In this document: piece by piece, positions 35,106-43,824 of the stretch
How the letters are laid out: each line of letters begins with the position of its first letter
Numbering within the stretch: position 1 is the stretch's first letter
NCBI RefSeq assembly: GCF_014838715.1
Contig: NZ_CP061947.1
Coordinates: 5,012,001 to 5,076,000, forward strand
Direction: 5' to 3'
DNA from: Algoriphagus sp. Y33
Lineage (GTDB): Bacteria > Bacteroidota > Bacteroidia > Cytophagales > Cyclobacteriaceae
DNA: 64,000 nt
Notes under the pieces: model-generated
What the model was told of the DNA's origin: nothing
What the model saw: the letters and a program-made list of their open reading frames with translations, nothing else
Database searches by the model: none
Program-made: the position numbers and the translations under genes

Positions 35106-36149
35106 TTAGTATTTGAAACAAGGGATAACTTTAGATTTTTGGTTTCTGCTCTTCTCATCTCCCCACAAAAAAGTATAGGTAAGCGAAATCTCATGTGCAC
35201 CCCCACTATTTTTTAAGCCTAATTTTGAAATAGTTACATCATAAGAATAACCTATGTCAAGGCCATTTTCCAAGGACACCCCTACCAATCCTATGACAGC
35301 CTCATTATTAGGCAGGTTGTTTTTGGTAGGAAGTCCTCTATACCACACTCCCAACACCAACGGGCTCACGTACAATTGTGTCCCCACGTCCAGTTGATTG
35401 AACGGGTCTTGCTGCTTGTAATTGAAAGCAAACGAAAGGGTGCGCTCTGCATATGCATGTGTGAAATAATCTCTGCGGCCTGGCGGCAAATCAAATTTTA
35501 TACCACCCTGGGCAGAAAATTTCATCGGGAGCTTAGAGATCTGACCCTCTACAAATGACGTATTAGGTTCTGACAGGTGATGGACCGATGCTCCTAACCA
35601 GATTTTATTGGAGTAAAACATACCTCCTGCACTGTAATCCATAAAACTGTAACGGCTATCTATCGGGATTCCATCGAGTTCATCTGATATGCCTCCTATA
35701 GTGCCATTGATGATGTCAATCTGGGTTCCAAACACCAAATCTGAAAAGAATGCATCCCGCTGCATATAGCTGACCATACCTCCAATCCGGAAAAACATGT
35801 TTTCACTCAATTTCAACCGATAAGCATAAGAGAGTCCGATTTCATTGGTGGAGAGATTTGCCAAACTTTCCTTGTTGCTGTTGAAAATCAATCCTATACC
35901 GCTGTTGTAATCAAAAATATAATGATCAATGTAGGCTGAATAGGAATTGAAGCTCTGATCCAGTCCCGGCCATTGATTTCGGTAGTTGACACCTACACGG
36001 GTAAGCTCGCTGGCGCCGGTCAATGCGGGATTTAGATACAAGGGAGCGGCATAGAATTGAGAGTACTGGGTATCCTGAGCTATTACATTGGAAAAAATGC
36101 AACAAATAGCCCCTAAAATAATAAATACGCCAATTATTCTCCTAAACAT
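35106..36149 (-). CDS. PorP/SprF family type IX secretion-associated outer-membrane protein
   Basis: A 347-residue outer-membrane protein. After the signal peptide (VFIILGAICCIFSNVIAQ) comes DTQYSQFYAAPLYLNPALTGASE, the signature opening of PorP/SprF proteins, then repeated amphipathic beta strands (VGVNYRNQWPG, SYAYRLKLSENMFFRIG, AGGMFYSNKIWLGASVHHLSEPNTSF). PorP/SprF paralogues work with particular type B cargo proteins; the downstream PKD/CHU_C gene is the obvious partner. The C-terminus departs from the usual end on a beta strand, with a polar tail RNQKSKVIPCFKY of about 13 residues. Confidence 0.94.
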   Translation of the reverse strand: MFRRIIGVFIILGAICCIFSNVIAQDTQYSQFYAAPLYLNPALTGASELTRVGVNYRNQWPGLDQSFNSYSAYIDHYIFDYNSGIGLIFNSNKESLANLSTNEIGLSYAYRLKLSENMFFRIGGMVSYMQRDAFFSDLVFGTQIDIINGTIGGISDELDGIPIDSRYSFMDYSAGGMFYSNKIWLGASVHHLSEPNTSFVEGQISKLPMKFSAQGGIKFDLPPGRRDYFTHAYAERTLSFAFNYKQQDPFNQLDVGTQLYVSPLVLGVWYRGLPTKNNLPNNEAVIGLVGVSLENGLDIGYSYDVTISKLGLKNSGGAHEISLTYTFLWGDEKSRNQKSKVIPCFKY

Positions 36150-36284
36150 ACACGACTAAACCACCACCATGTACAAATCTATACAATAGTAAAATGGCGA
36201 AGGTTAAATAATTATGATTTAACGATTTGAAGTTACTAGGGCTTATGATTGGGGGTTGCAATCAAGTTGAATTTCAAATCAAAC

Positions 36285-36324
36285 CAACTTGGGAATGTAA
36301 TGTCTGAATTACATTCCCAAGTTG
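36285..36324. terminator. 17-bp perfect hairpin downstream of lysA
   Basis: CAACTTGGGAATGTAAT (36285-36301) and its exact complement (36308-36324) with a 6-nt loop. It lies 56 nt after the lysA stop but has no T run on the minus strand, so it may block or pause transcription, stabilise the mRNA end, or be part of a repeat family. Confidence 0.6.
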
Positions 36325-36379
36325 CCACAATTTAGGTCAATAACTATACCAAAGGGAATGAGATTTTAAATATGCGAAA

Positions 36380-37612
36380 TTAAATATCCAATATGACTTG
36401 ATTTTTAATCAAATCCTCAAATACTTCCTGTTTTCTAATAAGTTGTGCTTTACCTTTCCACACCAATACCTCGGCAGGACGCAACCGGGAATTGTAATTG
36501 GAAGACATACTGAAACCATAGGCTCCGGCATTTTTGAATACAAGAAGATCTCCTTGTGAAACCGTCGCAAGCATCCGGTCTTTGGCCAGTGTGTCTGTTT
36601 CGCAGATATAGCCTACTACATTATACGGCATTAAATCTCCTTCAGGATTACTTAAATTATATACATCATGGAATGCCTCATACATCATAGGCCTGATCAG
36701 GTGATTCAATCCTGAATCAACTCCCACAAAGGTAATTTGGGGAGTTCTCTTCACCACATTTGATTCCACAATCAAATATCCAGACTCGCTTACCAGAAAC
36801 TTGCCCGGCTCGAGCCACAGCTCCAATTTACGTCCGTATTGCTCACAAAACTCATTGAATGCCGCAGACACTTTTGTCCCCACTTCTACGATATCCGTCG
36901 CTGGATCACCGGACTTATAGGCAACTTTGAAGCCTCCGCCAAAATCCAAAAAGGTAAGATCAGGGAAGTTCATTGCTGCCTCAAAGAGTACATTCCCCCC
37001 CTTTAAGAACACTTCAGCATCCAGAATATCAGAGCCGGTATGGATATGAAGCCCCTTTATCTTAAGATTGAATTTCTCCACCACTTCCAATATTTCGGGA
37101 AGCTGCTGAATAGAAATCCCAAATTTGCTTTGAATATGGCCAACAGAAATTTTAGCATTTCCTCCGGCCATAATGTGTGGATTGATCCTGATACAAGCCG
37201 GTTTAGTATTGCCATAGGCGGTTCCAAACTCTTCCAATAGCGGGATGCTATCCAGATTAATCATGACTCCCAATTCGACTGCTTTTTTTACCTCTCGGAA
37301 ATTCACTCCACTTGGTGTATACATGATTTCTGATGCTGTAAATCCTGCTTGCATGCAAATCATCACTTCTTCTATAGAGACAGCATCTACACCTTCTCCC
37401 GCCCTCTTTACCAGTTTCAATATATTGATATTGGAAAGCGCTTTGGTGGCATATTTGATTTTCAGAGGAACGGAGGCGAATACGGATTGAAGAGATTTGA
37501 TTTGATTCACGATCTTTTCCCCATCGTATACATATACGGGCGTGCCGAATTCTTGGGCGATGGATTCTAAGCTTACTCCCTGGAGTTGAGTAGGATGTTG
37601 AGATGCTGACAT
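36380..37612 (-). CDS. lysA: Diaminopimelate decarboxylase
   Basis: LysA converts meso-diaminopimelate to L-lysine, using PLP. From ATG 37612 it has 410 residues. The PLP lysine is Lys57 in KYATKALSN; other landmarks are GLHIHTGSDI, FLDFGGGFKV, LEPGKFLV, ICETDTLAKDR with the active-site Cys, and the closing GAYGFSMSSNYNSRLRPAEVLV. Length is normal. An ATG 30 nt upstream is excluded by the TATCTTTG promoter element at 37630-37637, which lies between the two. The gene is single. Confidence 0.96.
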   Translation of the reverse strand: MSASQHPTQLQGVSLESIAQEFGTPVYVYDGEKIVNQIKSLQSVFASVPLKIKYATKALSNINILKLVKRAGEGVDAVSIEEVMICMQAGFTASEIMYTPSGVNFREVKKAVELGVMINLDSIPLLEEFGTAYGNTKPACIRINPHIMAGGNAKISVGHIQSKFGISIQQLPEILEVVEKFNLKIKGLHIHTGSDILDAEVFLKGGNVLFEAAMNFPDLTFLDFGGGFKVAYKSGDPATDIVEVGTKVSAAFNEFCEQYGRKLELWLEPGKFLVSESGYLIVESNVVKRTPQITFVGVDSGLNHLIRPMMYEAFHDVYNLSNPEGDLMPYNVVGYICETDTLAKDRMLATVSQGDLLVFKNAGAYGFSMSSNYNSRLRPAEVLVWKGKAQLIRKQEVFEDLIKNQVILDI

Positions 37613-37629
37613 TATCTGGAATTTGCGGC

Positions 37630-37637
37630 CAAAGATA
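37630..37637 (-). promoter_or_regulatory. -7 promoter element for lysA
   Basis: TATCTTTG on the minus strand, 17 nt upstream of the chosen ATG 37612. It fits TAnnTTTG. Confidence 0.55.
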
Positions 37638-37812
37638 GCCAAATAACAAAAAAAGGAGGCATTTGCCCCCTATTTTCATAAGTTATAGTGTAATTAAGAA
37701 AACGCTGTTTTCGAACCTAAATATAGAACAAGGAGTTGAAATTGAACATCATTCTCCTCACTCTGGGGCGGTTAAATATTGTTAAGCTCCAGTAGTAGCC
37801 TGATTTTAGGAT

Positions 37813-37820
37813 TAAATTTG
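37813..37820 (+). promoter_or_regulatory. -7 promoter element for the histidine kinase gene
   Basis: TAAATTTG ends four bases before the ATG at 37825, so transcripts would be leaderless or start at a downstream codon. Confidence 0.5.
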
Positions 37821-37824
37821 CACA

Positions 37825-39549
37825 ATGTCGAAAAGTAATATCATTCTAATCGTTGTATTGATGTCTCTGGCGAGCTTTGGCCTAATGGGATTCCAACTGT
37901 ATTGGGTGAGCAATGCAATCCGAATAAATGGAGAGCGCTTTGAGCAAAATGTATATCAGGCACTTTCAGGCACTGTCGAACAATTGGAGAAAGGGGAAAC
38001 TTCGGCAGCTTTTTATAGCTATATAATGCAGGATTCTATCATTAGCAGATCCCTCTTCGAAAAAATTGACCCAATAGATTTTGATCTTACGGTAAACTCC
38101 AGGCGGATTTCCATATCCAGGCCTTCGCTGGTAGATTCGTTCTTTCAAGAGCCCGCCCCGAGAGTTAGCCAGACTTTTCGGAGAATCCTTGAATCAAGGG
38201 GAGTGGATATGAATCAACTTGAGGAACTTGATGCTTTTTTTGCCTACATGACTCCGGATTTGGCATCTAAAATGTTTACTCCGGATGAAATGGAAATTTT
38301 ACTTCAAGAAAAGGAACGTCAGCTCCAGTATTTGAGTAGACGTGAAAATTCATCCCAACAGCAAGCTGCCACGATAAGTGAATCTATCGTAGAGGTCCGT
38401 CCAGAGTTCAACATCAGTGAAGATGCCTTGGAAAAGGTATATAGAACAAACATTAAAATTGAGTTTATTAACAAGGCTCTGGAAGAGATCACCGCAGGTC
38501 AGCAGGCAATATTGGACAGACTGGATACGGCAAAAGTAAGGAGGCTGTTGAAGGGATACTTGCTGGAAAAAAATATCTCTGAGGATTTTGAATTGGGACT
38601 GATCAGGGATGATGGTTTATTGCTGCCTATAGGGCCAGTCAAACAGCAGTTTGTCTTAAGCCAGAAGGGACTTCAGGCTAGACTTTTCCCTAATGACATC
38701 TTCGGAAAAGAAAACTACTTGACAATCTATTTTCCCAAGAAGAACACACATGTGATTCGCGAAGTCTGGCTTCCTATATCAAGTTCTATCCTTTTCATGG
38801 CAGTAATTATTTCTTGTTTCATCTATGCTATCAAGGTAATTATCCGTCAAAAAGCACTTTCGGACACTAAGAATGATTTCATCAATAATATGACGCATGA
38901 ATTCAAGACCCCTCTAGCTACCGTAAGTCTGGCCGTAGAAGCACTCCAAGATCCAGAATTGTCCAGTCAGGACAAATTTCGTTCTAGGTATTTGGGCATC
39001 ATCAAAGATGAAAACAAGCGACTGGTATCGCAAGTGGAAAACGTTCTTCAAGCTGCTGCGTTGGATAAGAAGGATTTCAAACTGAAAATAGAGACGCTGA
39101 ATCTAACGGAGATTCTGGAGAATACCGTTGATCATTTTGGGCTTCAGGTTGAGAAAAAAGGAGGTCAGATCTCTCTGGTCAATGAACTGTCAGACCCGAT
39201 AATTGAGGGAGATCACTTTCACCTTACCCATATTTTCAACAACCTGCTGGACAATGCAAATAAATACTCGCCGGAAAATCCAATGATCAGTATTGAGGCT
39301 AAAGATGATGCATCACAGATCTTCATCACTATAAAGGATGAAGGAATTGGAATGAACAAAGATGCACAGAGGAAAATTTTTGATAAATTCTACCGGGTTC
39401 CTACGGGAAATGTACACGATGTCAAAGGCTTCGGCTTAGGATTATCTTATGTGAAAGCCATGCTGGAAGCACATAAGGGAGGAATTCAAGTAAGCAGCGA
39501 ACTTGGAAAAGGAAGCTCATTCACCATTAACTTACCAAAGAAACAATGA
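37825..39549 (+). CDS. Sensor histidine kinase (RprX-like)
   Basis: A 574-residue membrane kinase. TM1 is at about 6-28 and TM2 at 315-340, enclosing a periplasmic region of nearly 290 residues that includes a Gln/Glu-rich coiled-coil stretch (LLQEKERQLQYLSRRENSSQQQ). HisKA has the phospho-acceptor His358 in NNMTHEFKTPLATVSL. HATPase_c follows with HIFNNLLDNANKYSPENP, IKDEGIGMNKD and GFGLGLSYVKAMLEAHKG. It overlaps the response regulator gene by 4 bp (ATGA). The pair resembles RprXY of Bacteroides; the signal is unknown. If the very close promoter is used, a start at the ATG 36 nt downstream is an alternative. Confidence 0.93.
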   Translation: MSKSNIILIVVLMSLASFGLMGFQLYWVSNAIRINGERFEQNVYQALSGTVEQLEKGETSAAFYSYIMQDSIISRSLFEKIDPIDFDLTVNSRRISISRPSLVDSFFQEPAPRVSQTFRRILESRGVDMNQLEELDAFFAYMTPDLASKMFTPDEMEILLQEKERQLQYLSRRENSSQQQAATISESIVEVRPEFNISEDALEKVYRTNIKIEFINKALEEITAGQQAILDRLDTAKVRRLLKGYLLEKNISEDFELGLIRDDGLLLPIGPVKQQFVLSQKGLQARLFPNDIFGKENYLTIYFPKKNTHVIREVWLPISSSILFMAVIISCFIYAIKVIIRQKALSDTKNDFINNMTHEFKTPLATVSLAVEALQDPELSSQDKFRSRYLGIIKDENKRLVSQVENVLQAAALDKKDFKLKIETLNLTEILENTVDHFGLQVEKKGGQISLVNELSDPIIEGDHFHLTHIFNNLLDNANKYSPENPMISIEAKDDASQIFITIKDEGIGMNKDAQRKIFDKFYRVPTGNVHDVKGFGLGLSYVKAMLEAHKGGIQVSSELGKGSSFTINLPKKQ

Positions 39550-40241
39550 GTAAAGCGAAATTATTAGTGGTCGAAGACGATCCAAACCTGGGAGATATCC
39601 TACAGGAATATTTGGAAATGAAAGGGTATGAACCTACGCTTTGCCGTGATGGTGAAGAAGGTTGGAACAAGTTCAAGAAGGGAAAGTTTGATCTTTGCCT
39701 ACTTGACATTATGATGCCGAAAAAAGATGGATTCACTCTGGCGAAGGAAATCAAGAAAGTGGAGGAAACTCTTCCCATACTCTTCCTTACTGCAAAAAAT
39801 CAAAAGGACGACATCATTGAAGGCCTCAAAATAGGTGCAGACGATTACCTCACCAAGCCTTTCAGCATGGAGGAATTGCTGCTTCGTGTAAATGCCATCC
39901 TTCGTAGAACTCATAAAAATGAAGAGGTAAATCCGCTAAAGGTGTATTCATTTGGCGGCTTTGTACTCCACTACGATGAGCAATTCCTGGATGGGCCAAA
40001 GGGGCGTCACAAACTGACTTCCAAAGAAAATGAACTTATCCGTCTGCTGGCTTCTGAGATAAACAACCTCGTGAACAGAAGTCATGCGCTTAAGCAGATC
40101 TGGGGCGACGACAGTTACTTCAATGCGCGGAGCATGGATGTATACCTGAGCAAAATCCGTAAACTGTTAAAAGACGATCCAAAAGTACAAATCATAACTG
40201 TTCACGGTGAAGGTTTTAAGCTGATCGTGAGCGAGGGATGA
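39546..40241 (+). CDS. OmpR/PhoB-type response regulator (RprY-like)
   Basis: A 231-residue regulator: receiver with EDD at 10-12, phospho-acceptor Asp54 in LCLLDIMMPKKDG and Lys near 104 in YLTKPFS, then a winged-helix Trans_reg_C domain (LTSKENELIRLLASEINNLVNRSHALKQIWGDDSYFNARSMDVYLSKIRKLL). Co-translated with the preceding kinase by a 4-bp overlap. Confidence 0.95.
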   Translation: MSKAKLLVVEDDPNLGDILQEYLEMKGYEPTLCRDGEEGWNKFKKGKFDLCLLDIMMPKKDGFTLAKEIKKVEETLPILFLTAKNQKDDIIEGLKIGADDYLTKPFSMEELLLRVNAILRRTHKNEEVNPLKVYSFGGFVLHYDEQFLDGPKGRHKLTSKENELIRLLASEINNLVNRSHALKQIWGDDSYFNARSMDVYLSKIRKLLKDDPKVQIITVHGEGFKLIVSEG

Positions 40242-40317
40242 GAAGCTGTCTGATGTTGGATGCCCGATGTCGGATGCTCATGTGAATAAAACTAACGTTT
40301 GAAGTAGAAAACAAACG

Positions 40318-40350
40318 AAAAGCCAGGGTGATTTAGTCGCTCTGGCTTTT
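40318..40350. terminator. Bidirectional terminator between convergent genes
   Basis: AAAAGCCAG (40318-40326) pairs with CTGGCTTTT (40342-40350), and G-U pairs extend the stem inward. T runs on both strands suit the response regulator gene (plus) and the epimerase gene (minus). Just before it (40250-40278) short direct repeats GATGTtGGATGC and GATGTcGGATGC occur. Confidence 0.8.
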
Positions 40351-40373
40351 GTTCTTGACTAGCGTCTTGCACT

Positions 40374-41384
40374 TTACACCAATTCCGCTCCGATTCCATT
40401 TCCTTCAGGGAAAATTACTTTTTCAGGTGTGATTACAATCCCCTTAGCAGGATCGTGGGAGAGTAGCATCGCTCCATCCATATCTACATAATCCAACAGG
40501 GGTGCTATATGCGCGATTGCCGTGATTCCTACAGAAGATTCGGTCATGCAGCCCACCATGGTTTTCATTCCGAGCTTCTTTGCCTCATGGATCATTCTCA
40601 GTCCGGGAGTGATTCCTCCGGCTTTTACCAGTTTCACGTTGATTCCGTGGAAAAGCCCATGACATTTCTTCACGTCAGCTTCTACTATACAGCTCTCATC
40701 TGCGATCACCGGAAGTTTGCTATGCTTGAATACTTCCTTCATTCCTTCCAGATCATCCTTTCCCAGCGGCTGCTCCATAAATTCCACTCCCAGCTTTTTC
40801 AGCTCTACAGAATAGGCTATGGCTTGCTCCGCATTCCAAGCACAGTTTGCATCAATTCTGAAAACTGCGTCCGTATGCTTTCTGAGCTCACGGATAATCG
40901 CCAAATCATCCGAAGTACCCAATTTAATCTTGTAGATCGGCCAGTGAACTTCTTTCATCTTTGTGACCATCTTTTCGACAGTATCTATGCCGACTGTAAA
41001 GTTGGTAATTGGGATATCGGAAGGGTTCAGCCCCAGCAGTTCGTATAGTTTCCGGCTCTTCTTTTTTGCATAAATATCCCAAACCGCCATATCCAGTGCG
41101 CACTGGGCAAAAGGATTGTCTTTAAAAATTTCCCTCCCAAGATCCCAAAGCTCCTCCGGGGTTTTCCACTCAGCTTTTTCCACGATAGGCCTAAATTTCT
41201 CCAAACTTTCCATCATATTGGTAATGGTCATTCCGTAAAAAGGATTTGTCGTAGATTCACCCAATCCGTAATATGCGCCATCTTGCAGTTTTACGATGAG
41301 GGTATCTTGCACATCCCTGCTTTGATGGGCGATAGTGAATGTATGTTTTAGCGGAAGATCTACCACTTGATAAGATATGTCCAT
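40374..41384 (-). CDS. Dipeptide epimerase (L-Ala-D/L-Glu epimerase type)
   Basis: A 336-residue enolase-superfamily enzyme of the muconate-lactonizing subgroup. It has the Lys-x-Lys motif (K152-I-K154 in YKIKLGT), metal ligands Asp178 in FRIDANCAW, Glu204 in FMEQPL and Asp229 in VIADESC, and the lysine of NVKLVKAGGI on the opposite barrel face. Family members epimerise dipeptides such as L-Ala-D-Glu from peptidoglycan recycling; exact dipeptide specificity varies widely. The gene is divergent from an M14 carboxypeptidase across 92 bp, possibly a functional pairing in peptide turnover. Confidence 0.93.
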   Translation of the reverse strand: MDISYQVVDLPLKHTFTIAHQSRDVQDTLIVKLQDGAYYGLGESTTNPFYGMTITNMMESLEKFRPIVEKAEWKTPEELWDLGREIFKDNPFAQCALDMAVWDIYAKKKSRKLYELLGLNPSDIPITNFTVGIDTVEKMVTKMKEVHWPIYKIKLGTSDDLAIIRELRKHTDAVFRIDANCAWNAEQAIAYSVELKKLGVEFMEQPLGKDDLEGMKEVFKHSKLPVIADESCIVEADVKKCHGLFHGINVKLVKAGGITPGLRMIHEAKKLGMKTMVGCMTESSVGITAIAHIAPLLDYVDMDGAMLLSHDPAKGIVITPEKVIFPEGNGIGAELV

Positions 41385-41476
41385 TGAGGAAAATATTCGA
41401 TTTGATGTAAAATTAAAGGCTTCTACCTTGTTTGACAGGCAGAATTACATTTTATTCAAGGTAAATAGAAAAAATT

Positions 41477-42961
41477 ATGAAAGCCAGTTTTAACCTTTCG
41501 AACAGCTTGTTTTTGCTGTTTTTAATTTTCACTTTTAGTTGTAAAACAGCAAAAGTCTCAGCACCTGAAGTCACGGCTACTGTAGCGGCACTTGAATCAG
41601 CCTATTTCCAGTTCAAGGAACCTGCTATCACACACAGGAGATTCAGGCATGCCGACCTTCAGCCTTTGATTCAGAAGCATTCGGCTGCTTTTAGGATCAC
41701 CACACTTGGGGAATCGGTGGAGGGAAGAAGTATTTCCAGTTTGGATTGGGGAACTGGCAAAACCAAGGTGATGCTATGGTCCCAGATGCATGGAAATGAA
41801 AGTACGGCCACGATGTCACTTTTCGACTTATTTAATTTTCTGGAAGCAAGTGGGGATGAATACGATGAACTACGGGATCTGTTGAAATCAAAGCTGGACC
41901 TGAGGTTTATCCCAATGATCAATCCTGATGGAGCAGAAGTATTCAAAAGAAGGAACGCTCTAGATATTGATTTGAATCGGGATGCTATTTCGCAGATTTC
42001 GCCGGAAGCTGTGATCTTAAAAGGAGCTAGGGATGATTTTGAGCCTAAATTTGGCTTTAATCTCCACGATCAGCAGGTCTATTACAATGTATCCGGCACC
42101 CCAAAACAAGCAACTATTTCCGTTTTGGCACCGGCATACAATTATGAAACGGACGTAAATGAAGTACGGAAGAGAGCAATGCAGACGATCGTGGGGATGA
42201 ATCAGATACTCCAAGAAGTAGTACCGGGTAATGTGGGAAAATATGACGACGGATTTGAACCCAGAGCTTTTGGAGACAATATGACCAAGTGGGGGACAAG
42301 CACCATTTTGATCGAATCGGGTGGGCATCCCAATGATCCGGAAAAGCAATACATCCGTCAACTGAATTTTATGATTATTCTCAATGCTCTTGAACAAATC
42401 GCTACCCGAAGCTACGGGCAATACACAACAGAACAATATTTTGCCATTCCAGACAATGGCTTTCAATTGGTTGACTTGCTTATCAATGAAATCCGGATTC
42501 CTGTCAATGGGAAGTACTATCCTGTAGATCTGGCAATCAGAAGGCGGGAGAGCAGCGCAGGAGGCTCCTATTTTGTAACCGGATCGGTAGATGATTTGGG
42601 TGATATGCAGGTGTACTTTGGGTTAGAAGAATTTGATGCTACCGGACTGAACTATGCCGAAGGAAAAGTCTTTGAAACTGCATTTGAATCTTTGGATAAC
42701 ATTGACGGGGCCAAGGCAATGGAATTATTAAAGCAAGGGTATTTGGCAGTGAAAGTCAATAAAGGAGCTAAAGGCGATCTGCATCAGTTGCCCATCTTGG
42801 TTTTGCAAAGCACAGATAATTTCTCTGCAGGTTGGAGAACAGGAGAGTCCACTAATTTCTTTTTGGAGAAAGACGGAGTGAGAAAATACGCTGTTGTAAA
42901 TGGTTATTTGATTGATCTGGAGAATCCTAAAGAGCAGGAATTTATGCAGCGGGTTTATTAA
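41477..42961 (+). CDS. M14 family zinc carboxypeptidase, lipoprotein
   Basis: A 494-residue predicted lipoprotein with lipobox FTFSC (Cys22). The peptidase domain has zinc ligands His105 and Glu108 in SQMHGNEST, the Asn-Arg pair in IDLNRDA, the third zinc His in FNLHDQ, and the catalytic Glu in LIESGG. A C-terminal extension of about 150 residues without an obvious family follows. M14 enzymes remove C-terminal amino acids, and some act on murein peptides. It is divergent from the dipeptide epimerase gene. Confidence 0.92.
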   Translation: MKASFNLSNSLFLLFLIFTFSCKTAKVSAPEVTATVAALESAYFQFKEPAITHRRFRHADLQPLIQKHSAAFRITTLGESVEGRSISSLDWGTGKTKVMLWSQMHGNESTATMSLFDLFNFLEASGDEYDELRDLLKSKLDLRFIPMINPDGAEVFKRRNALDIDLNRDAISQISPEAVILKGARDDFEPKFGFNLHDQQVYYNVSGTPKQATISVLAPAYNYETDVNEVRKRAMQTIVGMNQILQEVVPGNVGKYDDGFEPRAFGDNMTKWGTSTILIESGGHPNDPEKQYIRQLNFMIILNALEQIATRSYGQYTTEQYFAIPDNGFQLVDLLINEIRIPVNGKYYPVDLAIRRRESSAGGSYFVTGSVDDLGDMQVYFGLEEFDATGLNYAEGKVFETAFESLDNIDGAKAMELLKQGYLAVKVNKGAKGDLHQLPILVLQSTDNFSAGWRTGESTNFFLEKDGVRKYAVVNGYLIDLENPKEQEFMQRVY

Positions 42962-43092
42962 GATTTTATCAGGCATAAACCGGATTGGAAAGGAACTTTG
43001 AGAAATCAATTTAATCCCCAGTTAAACATCCTTAAATCCCTTCACTTGGCGGATTATTTGTTACTTAGCTGCCGGATCTAATTTTTACAACC

Positions 43093-43824
43093 ATGAAGAA
43101 CAATCTCTCCCCAATCCTTTTTGCAGTAGCAATCGTCATCGCATCTATTGTGCTGGGAAATGCAGTAATCAACCGAAATCGACCTCAGGGCACCATAAAT
43201 GTCACGGGCTTGGGCGAAAGTAATTTCACGGCTGATCTGGTCGTGTGGGAAGGAAATTTCAGTAGAGAGAGCTTCGATTTGCAATCGGCCTATGCAGACC
43301 TGGAAAAAGACAAAAAACTGGTAACTGACTACCTGATTTCAAAGGGTATTCCTGCCGAGAAACTGATATTCAATGCAGTAAACACCAATCCAAAATATCA
43401 GCAAAACTATTCCAATGACGGCAGATACCTCGGACAGACATTTGATGGATATACACTAAATCAATCCCTAAAGATAGAATCTTCCGAAGTGGAAAAAGTA
43501 GAGAAAATCAGCCGTGAAATCACAGAATTGCTGAATCAGGGAATAGCCTTCTACTCCCAGTCACCCCGCTATTACTACACAGAACTAGAATCTCTCAAAC
43601 TGGAAATGATCGCAAAGGCAACCGAGGATGCAAGAATCAGAGCCGAACGGATAGCCGAAAACTCCAAAGGAGATCTCGGCAACCTTATCTCAGCGAATAT
43701 GGGAATCTTCCAGATCACGGGGCAAAACTCAGGGGAAGACTATTCTTGGGGCGGCACCTTTAATACCGCAGACAAGAACAAAACCGCTTCAATCACTATG
43801 AAGCTTAGTTTTGAGGTGGATTAG
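43093..43824 (+). CDS. SIMPL domain-containing protein
   Basis: A 243-residue protein with an N-terminal signal anchor (ILFAVAIVIASIVLGNAVI) and a SIMPL/DUF541 domain: TINVTGLGESNFTADLVVWEGNFS, then alternating helix-strand, KSNKG-like NSKGDLGNLISANMGIFQI and a final beta strand MKLSFEV. SIMPL proteins are periplasmic or membrane-associated and form oligomers in some bacteria; no enzymatic role is known. Its stop overlaps by 4 bp the stop of the convergent interrupted gene. Confidence 0.9.
   Translation: MKNNLSPILFAVAIVIASIVLGNAVINRNRPQGTINVTGLGESNFTADLVVWEGNFSRESFDLQSAYADLEKDKKLVTDYLISKGIPAEKLIFNAVNTNPKYQQNYSNDGRYLGQTFDGYTLNQSLKIESSEVEKVEKISREITELLNQGIAFYSQSPRYYYTELESLKLEMIAKATEDARIRAERIAENSKGDLGNLISANMGIFQITGQNSGEDYSWGGTFNTADKNKTASITMKLSFEVD

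Noticed and set aside
35003..35206. 67-codon minus-strand frame overlapping the end of the PorP/SprF gene
   Set aside because: Half of it is the PorP/SprF gene in another frame and the rest has no coding character.
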